A DNA stretch of 64,000 bases from Bradyrhizobium sp. LHD-71 (GTDB lineage Bacteria; Pseudomonadota; Alphaproteobacteria; Rhizobiales; Xanthobacteraceae): NCBI RefSeq assembly GCF_031157255.1, contig NZ_JAVIFX010000022.1, positions 2,501 to 66,500 on the forward strand. The letters run 5' to 3'. Each line of letters starts with the position of its first letter. Position 1 is the stretch's first letter. A program made the translations under genes and the position numbers. The notes under the pieces were generated by a model. The model did not search any database. It had not been told where the DNA came from and saw only the letters and a list, made by a program, of their open reading frames with translations. Shown here piece after piece: positions 10,103 to 18,838 of this stretch.

Positions 10103-11194
10103 ATGTCCCGCCCCGTGCCGCGACCCGGCGTTCTCGATATTGCCCCGTACGTGCCGGGCAAGAGCAGCGCGCCCGGCGTTGCCCGCGTCTTCAAGCTGTC
10201 CGCCAACGAGACGCCGCTTGGGCCATCGCCGAAGGCCATCGAAGCCTTCAAGGCGTGCGCCCTGCACCTTGAGGATTATCCGGAAGGTTCCTCCCGGGTG
10301 CTGCGTGAAGCGATCGGCAAGAGCTTTGGTTTGGATCCGGATCGGATCGTCTGCGGCGCGGGCTCCGACGAAATCCTGAACTTCCTCGGCCACGCCTTTC
10401 TCGGCGCCGGTGACGAAGCGATCATGACCGAGCACTGCTTCCTGGTCTACCCGATCGCGACGATGGCGAACGGCGCAAAATGCGTTGTCGTTCCTGAGAC
10501 CGATTTCACCGCAAATGTCGATACGATCCTCGCCGCCGTCACCCCGCGCACGAAGATCGTCTGGATCGCCAATCCGAACAATCCGACCGGAACCTATGTC
10601 CCGTTCGACGAGATCAAGCGACTGCAGCGCAGCCTGCCGCCGCACGTCCTGCTGGTGATCGACGCCGCCTACTCCGAATATGTCTCGCGCAATGACTACG
10701 AGGCGGGCATCGAACTCGTTGCCACCACCGAGAACACGGTGATGTGCCGAACCTTTTCCAAAATCCACGGCCTTGCTTCGCTCCGGGTCGGCTGGATGTA
10801 TGCGCCTGCGCATATCATCGACGCGATCAACCGGATCCGCGGACCGTTCAACGTCTCCACGCCGGCGATGCTGGCGGCGATCGCCTCGCTCGCCGACACC
10901 GCCTATCTGGAACACGCACGCGCACACAATGATCAGTGGCGCGGCTGGCTGACCGAGGAAATCGGCAAGCTCGGGCTGAAGGTCACGCCCAGCGTTGCAA
11001 ACTTCATCCTGATTCACTTCCCGCAGGAAAAGAGACGAACCGCCGACGACGCCGATGCGTTCCTCACCAAGCGCGGCCTCGTGCTGCGAGGCCTGAAGAA
11101 CTACAAGCTGCCGCATGCGCTGCGTCTCACGGTCGGCACCGAGGAAGCCAACCGGCTGGTGGTCGAGGCTTTGCGCGATTTCCAGGGCAGTTGA
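10103..11194 (+). CDS. hisC: histidinol-phosphate / aromatic amino acid aminotransferase
   Basis: PLP-dependent fold-type I aminotransferase, 363 aa. Family marks are [15 protein letters not shown] at the N-terminus, [24 protein letters not shown] and the PLP lysine in [15 protein letters not shown]. HisC family members transaminate imidazole-acetol phosphate and often also phenylpyruvate or hydroxyphenylpyruvate; the position between chorismate mutase and prephenate dehydrogenase suggests the aromatic role here. ATG 10103 has TTGGAG seven bases upstream; the open frame before it is not conserved-looking. Confidence 0.92.
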   Translation: MSRPVPRPGVLDIAPYVPGKSSAPGVARVFKLSANETPLGPSPKAIEAFKACALHLEDYPEGSSRVLREAIGKSFGLDPDRIVCGAGSDEILNFLGHAFLGAGDEAIMTEHCFLVYPIATMANGAKCVVVPETDFTANVDTILAAVTPRTKIVWIANPNNPTGTYVPFDEIKRLQRSLPPHVLLVIDAAYSEYVSRNDYEAGIELVATTENTVMCRTFSKIHGLASLRVGWMYAPAHIIDAINRIRGPFNVSTPAMLAAIASLADTAYLEHARAHNDQWRGWLTEEIGKLGLKVTPSVANFILIHFPQEKRRTADDADAFLTKRGLVLRGLKNYKLPHALRLTVGTEEANRLVVEALRDFQGS

Positions 11195-11223
11195 ATTGGC
11201 AGCTTGAAGTATTGGGCACGCAG

Positions 11224-12177
11224 GTGAACGCATCTTCCTTCTTTCCGCGCGTTGCGATCATCGGTCTCGGACTGATCGGCTCGTCGATCGCACGTGGCAC
11301 CATCGCGCTCGGCCTTGCGGGTGAGGTCGTTGCCACGGACGGTTCGGCCGACGTACGCCAGCGTGCGCAGGAGCTTGGGCTGGCGCATCGGATTACGGAC
11401 ACAAATGCGGAGGCCGTGCAGGACGCCGACCTCGTCATCGCCTGCGTGCCGGTCGGCGCCTACGGTGCCGTCGCGAAGGACATCGCCTCGCATCTGAAGA
11501 GCGGTGCGATCGTTTCGGATGTCGGCTCGGTCAAGGCGGCGGTTCTGAAGGACATGGCCGCGCATCTGCCCGACACCATCGATTTCATTCCCGCGCATCC
11601 GGTGGCGGGCACCGAGCATTCGGGTCCCGACGCCGGTTTCGCCGAGCTGTTCGTCAATCGCTGGTGCATTCTCACACCTTCCGAGGCGGCTTCGCCGGAC
11701 GGCATCGAGCGGCTGAAGGCTTTCTGGCAGGCGCTCGGCGCAAATGTCGAAACGATGACGGCTGAGCACCACGATCTCGTCCTCGCCATCACCAGCCACC
11801 TGCCGCACCTCATCGCCTACACGATCGTCGGCACCGCGGAGGAGCTGGAAGGGGTCACCGAGTCGGAAGTGCTGAAGTTCTCCGCCGGCGGCTTCCGTGA
11901 CTTCACCCGCATTGCCGCATCCGATCCGACCATGTGGCGCGACGTGTTCCTGAACAACAAGGACGCGGTGCTGGAGATGCTGGGCGAATTCCAGGAGGAC
12001 CTTTCGAAACTGACCCGCGCCATTCGCCGCGGCGACGGCGATGCGCTGTTCGAGCACTTTTCGCGCACGCGCGCGATCCGGCGCGGCATTCTGAGTATCG
12101 GACAAGACGCGGCGAGTCCCGACTTCGGCCGCCCGCATCAGGGCTTACCGCCGAAAGGCGAGGATGATAAGCCCTGA
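11224..12177 (+). CDS. tyrC: prephenate/arogenate dehydrogenase
   Basis: NAD(P)-dependent oxidative decarboxylation of prephenate or arogenate for tyrosine synthesis. Rossmann motif VAIIGLGLIGSSIARG starts about residue 10; DLVIACVPVGAYG, SDVGSVKAAV, IPAHPVAGTEHSGPDAG and the helical C-terminal domain (FRDFTRIAASDPTMWRDVFLNN) are all present. GTG 11224 is taken as start, giving 317 aa; the frame is open far upstream inside hisC but in another phase. The gene begins 29 bases after hisC. Confidence 0.92.
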   Translation: MNASSFFPRVAIIGLGLIGSSIARGTIALGLAGEVVATDGSADVRQRAQELGLAHRITDTNAEAVQDADLVIACVPVGAYGAVAKDIASHLKSGAIVSDVGSVKAAVLKDMAAHLPDTIDFIPAHPVAGTEHSGPDAGFAELFVNRWCILTPSEAASPDGIERLKAFWQALGANVETMTAEHHDLVLAITSHLPHLIAYTIVGTAEELEGVTESEVLKFSAGGFRDFTRIAASDPTMWRDVFLNNKDAVLEMLGEFQEDLSKLTRAIRRGDGDALFEHFSRTRAIRRGILSIGQDAASPDFGRPHQGLPPKGEDDKP

Positions 12178-12220
12178 CGGGATTTGCGAGCGCGGCGCCG
12201 AACGCGTCGAGACCGGCGCA

Positions 12221-13405
12221 CTAGAACAACGGCGGCGCCTGTCCGAGGCGAATGGGTCCGAGAAACACCGCGCCGTCGCTGAACCGCAGCGGAAACGCCT
12301 GCGCCGACTTGCCTTCAAGCGTGGTCTTCTGTCCGAGCATGGCAACGCCGGCGCCGAGCGCCGCGGGCGCCCGCTGGCGTACCACGTTGCCGAGACCCGG
12401 GATCAGCCGGTCGAGCGCGCCCATCGCCTTGTCGACCTGTTCGGCCTTCAAGCCGGGCGCCAACCGATCGAGGGTTTCCTGGGGCACACCTTGCTCGAGG
12501 ATCCTGTCGAGGCCGAGCGCCGGCACGATCTTCTCGAGCCCTGCGACCACCATTTGCAGCTCGCCGTCGAGCATGCCTTGCGGGGTAATGCCAAGCGAAC
12601 CGGTTGCGACCGCGACCATGGCCCCCTGCTGCAGCCGCGATTGCAGGATCTCGATCCGTCCGTTCTCGGCCTGGATCTCGCGGAAGCGTTCAGGCCAGGG
12701 CTTTGGACGAAAGTCCTTCAGCCCGCTCATCCGCGCCTGGACAGTCGCATCGAACGCTTCGCTCAACGCCGGATGCAGCGCGTTGGCGCTCGCCTGCATC
12801 AGTTGCCAGGCGACCTCGATCACCGGGTTGGCGCTGGCCGAGCCTTCCACGATCCTGCCATGCAGTTCGGACTGCTTCGCACGTCCCAATGGCGTGCGTC
12901 CTGACGCCGTTGCTGCTTCCAGCGACGGCTCGTCCACCACAAGCGCGATGCGCTCCGGCGACACCGGAAGTCCATAGACGCTGCTCTGCGCCTTGCTCCA
13001 GTTGATGGTCAGGGATTGCTGCTCACCCTGTTCGGTCACCGTGAGCGGGCCTTCGAATTCGGCGATCAACAACTTTGGATTATAGATCTGCGCGACGGCG
13101 AGAATCTCCGGCAGCCGCCCCTGGCCAAATCTGCGGTTGGCGGTCTGCGAGATCAGGTTGACGCTCGCGTTCTCACACCGCACTTCGAAGCGAAACGGAT
13201 AGCCGCCGACGGTGAGCTTGCCGCAGTCATAGACACGCCCCGACTGGGCTTCGCGCGTGCGCCAGCGGTCGAATTGCGTGCTCACCTGCGACGACGCATA
13301 GAACCAAAACGCGCTCCAGCCGACCGCAAGAACGAGCAGGAGGCCGGGCATGACGAAGAGCGGCCAGCGGGAGCGCCTGCGCGGCGGATGTAAATCGTCT
13401 TGCAT
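12221..13405 (-). CDS. DUF2125 domain-containing membrane-anchored protein
   Basis: Protein of unknown function (DUF2125 family, common in Alphaproteobacteria), 394 aa. A basic N-terminus (HPPRRRSRWPLF) is followed by one membrane segment (VMPGLLLVLAVGWSAFWFY), so most of the protein should be periplasmic. The family sequence YDCGKLTVGGYPFRFEVRCENASV follows. Near the C-terminus are repeated L-x-P-G helices (RLAPGLKAEQVDKAMGALDRLIPG). It converges with tyrC, 43 bases away, and is divergent from the cyclotransferase gene. Confidence 0.85.
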   Translation of the reverse strand: MQDDLHPPRRRSRWPLFVMPGLLLVLAVGWSAFWFYASSQVSTQFDRWRTREAQSGRVYDCGKLTVGGYPFRFEVRCENASVNLISQTANRRFGQGRLPEILAVAQIYNPKLLIAEFEGPLTVTEQGEQQSLTINWSKAQSSVYGLPVSPERIALVVDEPSLEAATASGRTPLGRAKQSELHGRIVEGSASANPVIEVAWQLMQASANALHPALSEAFDATVQARMSGLKDFRPKPWPERFREIQAENGRIEILQSRLQQGAMVAVATGSLGITPQGMLDGELQMVVAGLEKIVPALGLDRILEQGVPQETLDRLAPGLKAEQVDKAMGALDRLIPGLGNVVRQRAPAALGAGVAMLGQKTTLEGKSAQAFPLRFSDGAVFLGPIRLGQAPPLF

Positions 13406-13513
13406 GAGAGTCTCGTTCTATGGGCAAGGCGCCTTGTCGGCGCAATGTTTGCCGAAATTGCGATCAAGTCCCGGATCGTTGCACCGCCGCAATCGGGCTG
13501 GTAAGCGTCTGGT

Positions 13514-14077
13514 ATGACTGCAAAAACCGTGCTTGAACAGGACCTTCCACGTGGCGACCTCTGGGTGTTCGGGTACGGTTCGCTGATGTGGCGGCCGGGC
13601 TTTGATTTCATCGAAAAGCGGCCGGCCAAGCTGATCGGCGAGCACCGGGCGCTGTGCATCTACTCCTTCCATCATCGCGGCACGCCGGAGAAGCCGGGCC
13701 TCGTCCTGGGGCTGGACCGCGGCGGTGCCTGCAACGGGGTGGCGTTTCGCGTCTCCGAGGAGCATCGAATGGCGACGATCGCTTATCTGCGCGAACGCGA
13801 GCAGGTGACGACCGTTTATCGTGAAGTGATCCGCAGCGTCTGGCTCGACGGCGATGCGCGCGAGCGCGTCAGCGCCCTCGCCTACGTCGCCGACCGCAGC
13901 CATGTGCAATATGCCGGACGCCTGTCGCTCGAGGCGCAGTTGCATCTGATCCGGCAGGGACATGGGCAGTCGGGCCCGAACAGCGAATACGTGGTCTCAA
14001 CCGTCGAGGCGCTGGAGCGCGACGGGTACAGGGATCCAGGCCTGCATCGCCTCGTCGTCGCTCTGCGAAAATCGTGA
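13514..14077 (+). CDS. gamma-glutamylcyclotransferase, ChaC type
   Basis: Probably the glutathione-specific gamma-glutamylcyclotransferase that releases 5-oxoproline and Cys-Gly. The phosphate-loop-like motif VFGYGSLMWRPGF lies near residue 17, followed by CIYSFHHRGTPEKPGLVLGLD and GVAFRV; a Glu is expected in the catalytic site and several are available around RVSEEHRMA. 187 aa is typical. ATG 13514 gives the family N-terminus. Confidence 0.9.
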   Translation: MTAKTVLEQDLPRGDLWVFGYGSLMWRPGFDFIEKRPAKLIGEHRALCIYSFHHRGTPEKPGLVLGLDRGGACNGVAFRVSEEHRMATIAYLREREQVTTVYREVIRSVWLDGDARERVSALAYVADRSHVQYAGRLSLEAQLHLIRQGHGQSGPNSEYVVSTVEALERDGYRDPGLHRLVVALRKS

Positions 14078-14092
14078 CGCGACGCTAACGGA

Positions 14093-14872
14093 TCAGGCCT
14101 CGGCGACAGGTTCGTCAAGCGGCGCAAGATCGCCGATCAGTCGCGCGCGCTCCTGACGTCCTTCCGCAACAAGTTTCGCGGTCGCCGTCTCGATCACGTC
14201 ACTGGCGCGCGCCAGGAATTCGTCGCGTGACAGCCCGGGCGGGATCAGATCGAGAAACTCGACAATGATCGTTCCCGGATAGCGCAGGAACGTCCGCCGC
14301 GGCCAGAACAGGCCGGAATTGAGCGCCACAGGCAGACATCGCACGCCGCAATCGACATACACCTGTGCCACGCCGTACTTGTAGCGCGGCTCTGCACCGA
14401 CGGGCCGACGGGTGCCCTCCGGAAAGATGATCAACTGGCGGTCATGCCTCACCCGTTCGCGGGCCAGCGCGGTCATCTTCGACAGCGCGCGGGCGCCCGC
14501 GGCGCGATTGACCGGGATCATTTGCCCCTTCAGGAGGAAGAGGCCAAACAGCGGGATCCATGTGAGTTCGCGCTTGAGGATGAACAGCGGCTCGCGGAAG
14601 AGCGGCAGCAGCGCGACCGTCTCCCAGGCCGACTGATGTTTGGCGACGACCAGCAGCGGCCCCTGCGGAATCTTGTCGAGTCCGCGGTACTCGACGCGGA
14701 TATTACAGAACACTCGCAGCATCCACGTCATGCTGTGCGCCCACGACTTCGCCACGCTGAACAGCACCTGTCGCGGCAGAAAAAACGACGGGATTGCCGC
14801 CACCATATGCACCAACAACGACAGGTAAAACCCGACGTTGAAAACGAGCGAGCGCATGAAGATGGAGATCAT
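14093..14872 (-). CDS. 1-acyl-sn-glycerol-3-phosphate acyltransferase (PlsC family)
   Basis: Inner-membrane acyltransferase making phosphatidic acid. N-terminal hydrophobic helix (LVFNVGFYLSLLVHMVAAIPSFF), acyltransferase block I VAKHQSAWETVALLP (H-x4-E, where most PlsC enzymes have H-x4-D) and block III IIFPEGTRRPVGA are visible. ATG 14872 (MISIFMRS, 259 aa) is preferred because the longer frame would overlap the end of the upstream YdcF-like gene. The gene follows YdcF by 11 bases and is the last of a ftsE-ftsX-ydcF-plsC run on the minus strand. Confidence 0.9.
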   Translation of the reverse strand: MISIFMRSLVFNVGFYLSLLVHMVAAIPSFFLPRQVLFSVAKSWAHSMTWMLRVFCNIRVEYRGLDKIPQGPLLVVAKHQSAWETVALLPLFREPLFILKRELTWIPLFGLFLLKGQMIPVNRAAGARALSKMTALARERVRHDRQLIIFPEGTRRPVGAEPRYKYGVAQVYVDCGVRCLPVALNSGLFWPRRTFLRYPGTIIVEFLDLIPPGLSRDEFLARASDVIETATAKLVAEGRQERARLIGDLAPLDEPVAEA

Positions 14873-14883
14873 GGGCGGGCCGG

Positions 14884-15579
14884 TCAGTTGCCGGCAGACG
14901 CGCGCTTGCGCGACACCTCGATCGGCGGTGCAGACGGGGTCTCCGGCAAGACCCAATCGTCAAAGTGCACGCGCACACCGGCAGCGAGGAATTTGGCGTA
15001 TTCAGTCACCAAGAGCCGCGCCGCCGCGCCGCTCGCCCACCACGGCTCGTCGCGCCACTTCTCACCGATCACTGGAAACGGAATGAGAACGACGTCCGGC
15101 ATGCTGTGGGACAGTTCCACGATCGCCCGCGGCATGTGGTAGTTCGACGTCACAACGATCAGGGAACGGAAGCCTCGTTCATGCGCCCACCGCCGGGTTT
15201 CGGTGGCGTTGCCGCGGGTGTCGAACGCGAAGTAATCGAGATCGACGCAGCAGGCGAGCCACGAGGCATTGTCGCGCAGCGAGCGGGAGAGCTCTCCGGT
15301 TCCGGTCGACCAGTGAACGCCGGAAATCAAGAGGCGTTTGCCATAGCCGTTGGCAAGCAGATCGACGGCATCCGACACGCGCGACGAACCGCCGGTCAGC
15401 ACGACGATGCCGTCGGCGGGATTTTTCGGCGGAGCCTCGTCAGACTGCAATTGCGCAAGAAACCAGATGAACCCGCCGAGGATGACCACGAGAACGACAC
15501 CGCACGCACGCAGCAGCACGCGCGCGCCTAGCAGCAGCGACGCGATATGTCCGGCCTTGTTTGCGTGACCCGATATCAT
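14884..15579 (-). CDS. YdcF/ElyC family (DUF218) protein
   Basis: DUF218 protein; the family includes ElyC, linked to peptidoglycan and envelope assembly. One N-terminal membrane helix (CGVVLVVILGGFIWFLAQL) precedes the periplasmic domain with GIVVLTGGSSRVSDAVDLLANG, LLISGVHWSTG, ARGNATETRRWAHERG-like sequence and SNYHMPRAIVELS, the usual DUF218 blocks. ATG 15579 (MISGHANKAG, 231 aa) is preferred to the TTG at 15642. It lies 84 bases after ftsX. Confidence 0.88.
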   Translation of the reverse strand: MISGHANKAGHIASLLLGARVLLRACGVVLVVILGGFIWFLAQLQSDEAPPKNPADGIVVLTGGSSRVSDAVDLLANGYGKRLLISGVHWSTGTGELSRSLRDNASWLACCVDLDYFAFDTRGNATETRRWAHERGFRSLIVVTSNYHMPRAIVELSHSMPDVVLIPFPVIGEKWRDEPWWASGAAARLLVTEYAKFLAAGVRVHFDDWVLPETPSAPPIEVSRKRASAGN

Positions 15580-15663
15580 GGCGGTCGTCGAGCGATCCTT
15601 CGATCGAACTTTAACGCGGAATCCGGCCCCGCTGTGACGCAATTGTCAAGCAATCGATTCAAA

Positions 15664-16635
15664 TCAGTCAACATCGGCCAGAGTCGCAAGCAGCGTTTGC
15701 CGCGATGACCACGCGGTGATGATGGCGATCAGCATGGCCTGCGCTACCAGGACCAGATAGCCCGATGGCCGCAGCGAGAACGTGCCGAGCAGCGCCGCGA
15801 ACTGATCGCCTACGGGCGTGCCCGAAAACCAGCCGCCTATCGATTCGGCAAAACCGAACAGGAGCACCGCCGCGCCAACACCGATCAGGCCGCCTTCGAG
15901 ACCGAGCCGGAGGAAGTGGCGCAGGAAACGATTGGCGATGTAACGGTCGCCGGCGCCGACGAAATGCAGCACTTCGACGATCGGGCGGTTCGCGGCCATC
16001 GCGCCGCGCGTCGCGAAGGACACTGAGATGACCGTTGCCATGATGACGAGGGCAAGGACGCCCAGCCCTGCGAACACGGTGGCGTTGGTCATGGTGCGCA
16101 TGCGTTCGATCCAGGCGCGGTGATCGTCCACCGATGCCGACGGCGCCACCTGCGCAAGCCGCTCGCGCAAATCCGACATACCGACAGCACCTCCCGGCGC
16201 GACCCGCGCGACGATCACGCGCGGCACCGGCAAATCGTTCAACGAAAGCCCGGTGCCGAGCCACGGCTCGAGCAGACGGCCGGATTCCTGGTCGGAGAAG
16301 GCTCGCACGTCGAGAATGCCCGGCGTGACGCGCAGCGCTTCCACCACCGCGCGCACGTCCCGTTCGAGGTCGCGGCCCTGTGCGGGTCGCACCTGGATCG
16401 TCATCTCGCTCGAAATGTCGGATTGCCATTCCGCTGCCGACGCCCGCACCAGCAGCACCGCACCGGTGGTGATCGAGGCAAGAAAGGTCATGATCGCCAC
16501 CACCACGATCAGCGCGCGGCCGGAGATCGTCGACCGCGGCACGATTGGAGACACGTTGCGCGCGGTGGGCGGCAACGGTCGGCCAGCAGTGGATTCTGGC
16601 CCTGGCAGTTTCCCTGGCGACGGCATCTCATTCAT
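15664..16635 (-). CDS. ftsX: cell division protein FtsX
   Basis: Membrane subunit of the FtsEX complex, which activates septal peptidoglycan hydrolysis. Four membrane segments are visible: one after a cytoplasmic Pro-rich N-terminus (ALIVVVAIMTFLASITTGAVLL), an extracytoplasmic domain, then three at the C-terminus (VFAGLGVLALVIMATVISV, LIGVGAAVLLFGFAESI, SGYLVLVAQAMLIAIITAW). Its start overlaps the ftsE stop by 8 bases, indicating translational coupling. 323 aa is normal. Confidence 0.93.
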   Translation of the reverse strand: MNEMPSPGKLPGPESTAGRPLPPTARNVSPIVPRSTISGRALIVVVAIMTFLASITTGAVLLVRASAAEWQSDISSEMTIQVRPAQGRDLERDVRAVVEALRVTPGILDVRAFSDQESGRLLEPWLGTGLSLNDLPVPRVIVARVAPGGAVGMSDLRERLAQVAPSASVDDHRAWIERMRTMTNATVFAGLGVLALVIMATVISVSFATRGAMAANRPIVEVLHFVGAGDRYIANRFLRHFLRLGLEGGLIGVGAAVLLFGFAESIGGWFSGTPVGDQFAALLGTFSLRPSGYLVLVAQAMLIAIITAWSSRQTLLATLADVD

Positions 16636-17287
16636 AGACGTGCAGCCGTCCTTCGTGCAGCACCATGCGTTTGGCCGGATACTGATCCATCAGAGTGATA
16701 TCATGGGTGGCGATCACGACGGCGGTGCCGGATTTGTTCAGCTCGATGAAAAGCCGCAGCAGTCGCCGCGCCAGCGTGGGGTCGACGTTGCCGGTCGGCT
16801 CGTCGGCAAGCAGCAGGCTCGGCCGCGCGATCACTGCGCGGGCGATCGCCGCGCGCTGCTTCTCGCCGCCGGAGAGGATCGGCGGCAGCGCATCCATGCG
16901 ATGGCCGAGACCGACCCAGTGCAGCAGATCGATCACCTCACGGCGATAGCTTGACTCCTCGCGACCCATGACACGAAACGGCAGCGCGACATTTTCGTAG
17001 GTCGTCATATGATCGAGCAGGCGAAAATCCTGCAGCACGATGCCGATCCGCTTGCGCAGGTTCGCCACCGCCTCCTTGTTCAACCGAGAGACCTCGAATC
17101 CGAACAGATTGACCAGTCCGCGGGTCGGGCGGTGGGAAAGAAACAGCAGGCGAAGCAGCGACGTCTTGCCGGCACCGGACGGCCCGGTCAGAAACTGGAA
17201 GGAGCGCGCCCCGATCTCAAAACTCAGGTCGCGCAGCACCTCCGGGCCAAGCCCGTAGCGCAAGCCGACGTTCTCGAAACGGACCAT
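16628..17287 (-). CDS. ftsE: cell division ATP-binding protein FtsE
   Basis: ABC-type ATPase of the FtsEX divisome complex. Walker A GPSGAGKTS, signature ILSGGEKQRAAIARA, Walker B LLLADEPTGNVDP and the switch histidine in VVIATHD are all present. ATG 17287 (MVRFENVGLRYG) gives 219 aa, the family norm; the extra 11 residues of the longer frame are not family-like. It is the first gene of a minus-strand envelope operon and is divergent from the zinc-ribbon/cpdR unit. Confidence 0.95.
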   Translation of the reverse strand: MVRFENVGLRYGLGPEVLRDLSFEIGARSFQFLTGPSGAGKTSLLRLLFLSHRPTRGLVNLFGFEVSRLNKEAVANLRKRIGIVLQDFRLLDHMTTYENVALPFRVMGREESSYRREVIDLLHWVGLGHRMDALPPILSGGEKQRAAIARAVIARPSLLLADEPTGNVDPTLARRLLRLFIELNKSGTAVVIATHDITLMDQYPAKRMVLHEGRLHVYE

Positions 17288-17424
17288 GGTCAGCTCCGTT
17301 CGACACGACGCGGATGACAATCCTTTGCCCGGTTTTCCCGCATGCGAAATCCAGGCGCCCAGGCCCGGCTACCCCTTCGCCCCAATCCCTTGAGATGTTT
17401 TGGGGCCGTTATGGTTTCCGATTC

Positions 17425-17444
17425 GTTAACAGACCGCTGTTAAC
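17425..17444. promoter_or_regulatory. GTTAAC dyad upstream of the zinc-ribbon/cpdR unit
   Basis: GTTAACAG and CTGTTAAC form a perfect 8-bp inverted repeat around a 4-base centre, 28 bases before the start codon at 17473 and in the divergent gap from ftsE. It looks like an operator for a dimeric regulator. The TTAA half-sites are 10 bases apart, not the 7 of a CtrA box. Confidence 0.5.
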
Positions 17445-17472
17445 GTGGTGGCGTCAATAAGGCGAGTTGGCC

Positions 17473-18303
17473 ATGAATATCGTTTGCCCGAATTGTGGAA
17501 CTTCCTATGACGTGGAGGCGTCCACGCTCGGTGCGGCCGGACGGACGGTGCGCTGCGTCCGCTGCCGCGAGACCTGGCACGCGCGGGTTCAGGATCTGGG
17601 ACGGGCCAATGCTCTCGTTCACGTCGACGGGGACCGAGCCGGCGCCCATGAGGCTGCTGTGGCTTCGGACCTGCCGCCCCCCTCGGTCGATCATCTCCTT
17701 CCTCAAATCGAAAGCCCGCCGCTCGTTCATGATGGCGCGCCGGCCCCGGACTGGACCGGCCGGCACCGCGGCGACGCCAACTCGGCGCCATCACGTCCGG
17801 GACAGACCCGCGCTGGTCGCCTACGGCAGTTTGCTTTCGGCTCGGGCCGGGCAAGAGGCTTGAGCTTCAGCCCGGCGACAACGATCGCCGCCATGGCCGC
17901 TCTCGTGCTCGCGCTTATCATCTGGCGGAACGACGTGGTACGCCTGCTGCCGCAGACGGCGGCGTTCTTTCAGGCCACCGGGCTTGGCGTAAACTTGCGC
18001 AACCTGACGTTCGAGGACGTCAAGATCTCCACCGAAACGGTGAGCGGCCAACGCGTCTACGTCATCGAAGGCGCGATTGCCGCGACTTCGCGCAAAGCGG
18101 TCGAGATTCCCCGCCTTCGATTCGTCGTGCAGGACGCGAACGGCGCGGACATCTACGCCTGGAACTCGGTGGTCGACCAGGCCGCAATCAGGCCCGGCGA
18201 GAAGATCGCCTTCAAGTCGCGTCTTGCTTCGCCGCCCACGGAGGCGCATTCAATCATCGTCCGCTTCTTCCATAAGCGCGATCTGGCCACAGGAAGCGTG
18301 TAA
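17473..18303 (+). CDS. MJ0042-type zinc-ribbon, membrane-anchored protein
   Basis: The N-terminus MNIVCPNCGTSYDVEASTL...VRCVRCRETWHA is an MJ0042 zinc ribbon with two CxxC pairs. A disordered Pro-rich linker follows, then one membrane helix (TTIAAMAALVLALIIW) and a C-terminal beta-rich extracytoplasmic domain resembling DUF3426 (VYVIEGAIAATSRKAVEIPRLRFVVQD). Function is unknown. ATG 17473 is preferred over TTG 17467. The stop TAA overlaps the cpdR ATG (TAATG), so the two genes are coupled. Confidence 0.82.
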   Translation: MNIVCPNCGTSYDVEASTLGAAGRTVRCVRCRETWHARVQDLGRANALVHVDGDRAGAHEAAVASDLPPPSVDHLLPQIESPPLVHDGAPAPDWTGRHRGDANSAPSRPGQTRAGRLRQFAFGSGRARGLSFSPATTIAAMAALVLALIIWRNDVVRLLPQTAAFFQATGLGVNLRNLTFEDVKISTETVSGQRVYVIEGAIAATSRKAVEIPRLRFVVQDANGADIYAWNSVVDQAAIRPGEKIAFKSRLASPPTEAHSIIVRFFHKRDLATGSV

Positions 18304-18674
18304 TGGCCCGAGTGCTCATCGCCGACGACGAAGAATCCATGCGCCAGCTTGTGGCGCGCGCGATTGCCATGGACGGCCACGAGACGACGACGGCCGAAGA
18401 CGGCGCCGAAGCGCTCGAAGTGCTCATCAAGGAAGATGGCGGCTTCGACCTGCTGCTCACCGATATCAAGATGCCGGTGATGGATGGCATTGCGCTGGCG
18501 CTTGCCGCCAAGCGCGACTTTCCGAAACTCACCATTCTGCTGATGACCGGCTTTGCCGACCAGCGCGAGCGCGCCTCAGGCCTCGACGTCATCGTCCACG
18601 ATGTCGTCACCAAGCCCTTTGCGGTCGCCGATATTCGCACGGCGGTCGCCGACGCGTTGGCATCGCGCGGCTAG
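18303..18674 (+). CDS. cpdR: response regulator CpdR
   Basis: Single-domain receiver protein that, unphosphorylated, directs ClpXP substrate degradation and polar ClpXP placement in the alphaproteobacterial cell cycle. The acidic pair is ADDEE, the phospho-acceptor Asp lies in LLLTDIKMP, the switch Thr in LLMTGFAD and the Lys in VTKPF. There is no output domain (123 aa). The TAG stop is formed by the CTAGTG border of the repeat element that follows. Confidence 0.92.
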   Translation: MARVLIADDEESMRQLVARAIAMDGHETTTAEDGAEALEVLIKEDGGFDLLLTDIKMPVMDGIALALAAKRDFPKLTILLMTGFADQRERASGLDVIVHDVVTKPFAVADIRTAVADALASRG

Positions 18675-18838
18675 TGTCGTAGATCAGAAATTCGCACCAT
18701 CGCTGCCGCGAGTCCATCGTGCGAATTTCTGATCTATAAACGACACTAGAATCATAAACTTGCTAGTGTCCTGATCGAATCCGAAGTTCGCTCTGAACTC
18801 GCTGCAAAGTATAGCGAACTTCGGATTCGGGACACTAG
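18671..18838. repeat. paired-hairpin element, copy A (CTAGTG-bordered)
   Basis: 168 bp made of two hairpins. Hairpin 1: border CTAGTGTCG (18671-18679) / CGACACTAG (18741-18749) and an 18-bp perfect stem (18680-18697 / 18719-18736) with core GAAATTC. Linker AATCATAAACTT (18750-18761). Hairpin 2: border CTAGTGTCC (18763-18771) / GGACACTAG (18830-18838) and a 17-bp perfect stem (18776-18792 / 18813-18829) with core CGAAGTTCG. Loops are 20-21 nt. The left border contains the cpdR stop TAG and the right border, read on the minus strand, the TAG stop of the DUF4175 gene. Confidence 0.9.

Noticed and set aside
17425-17444. CtrA binding site
   Set aside because: The TTAA half-sites are 10 bases apart, while the CtrA box needs 7; kept only as an unassigned dyad.
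18671-18838. Simple bidirectional terminator between cpdR and the DUF4175 gene
   Set aside because: No T tracts follow the stems, and copy C of the same element lies upstream of a gene start, so termination alone does not explain the family.
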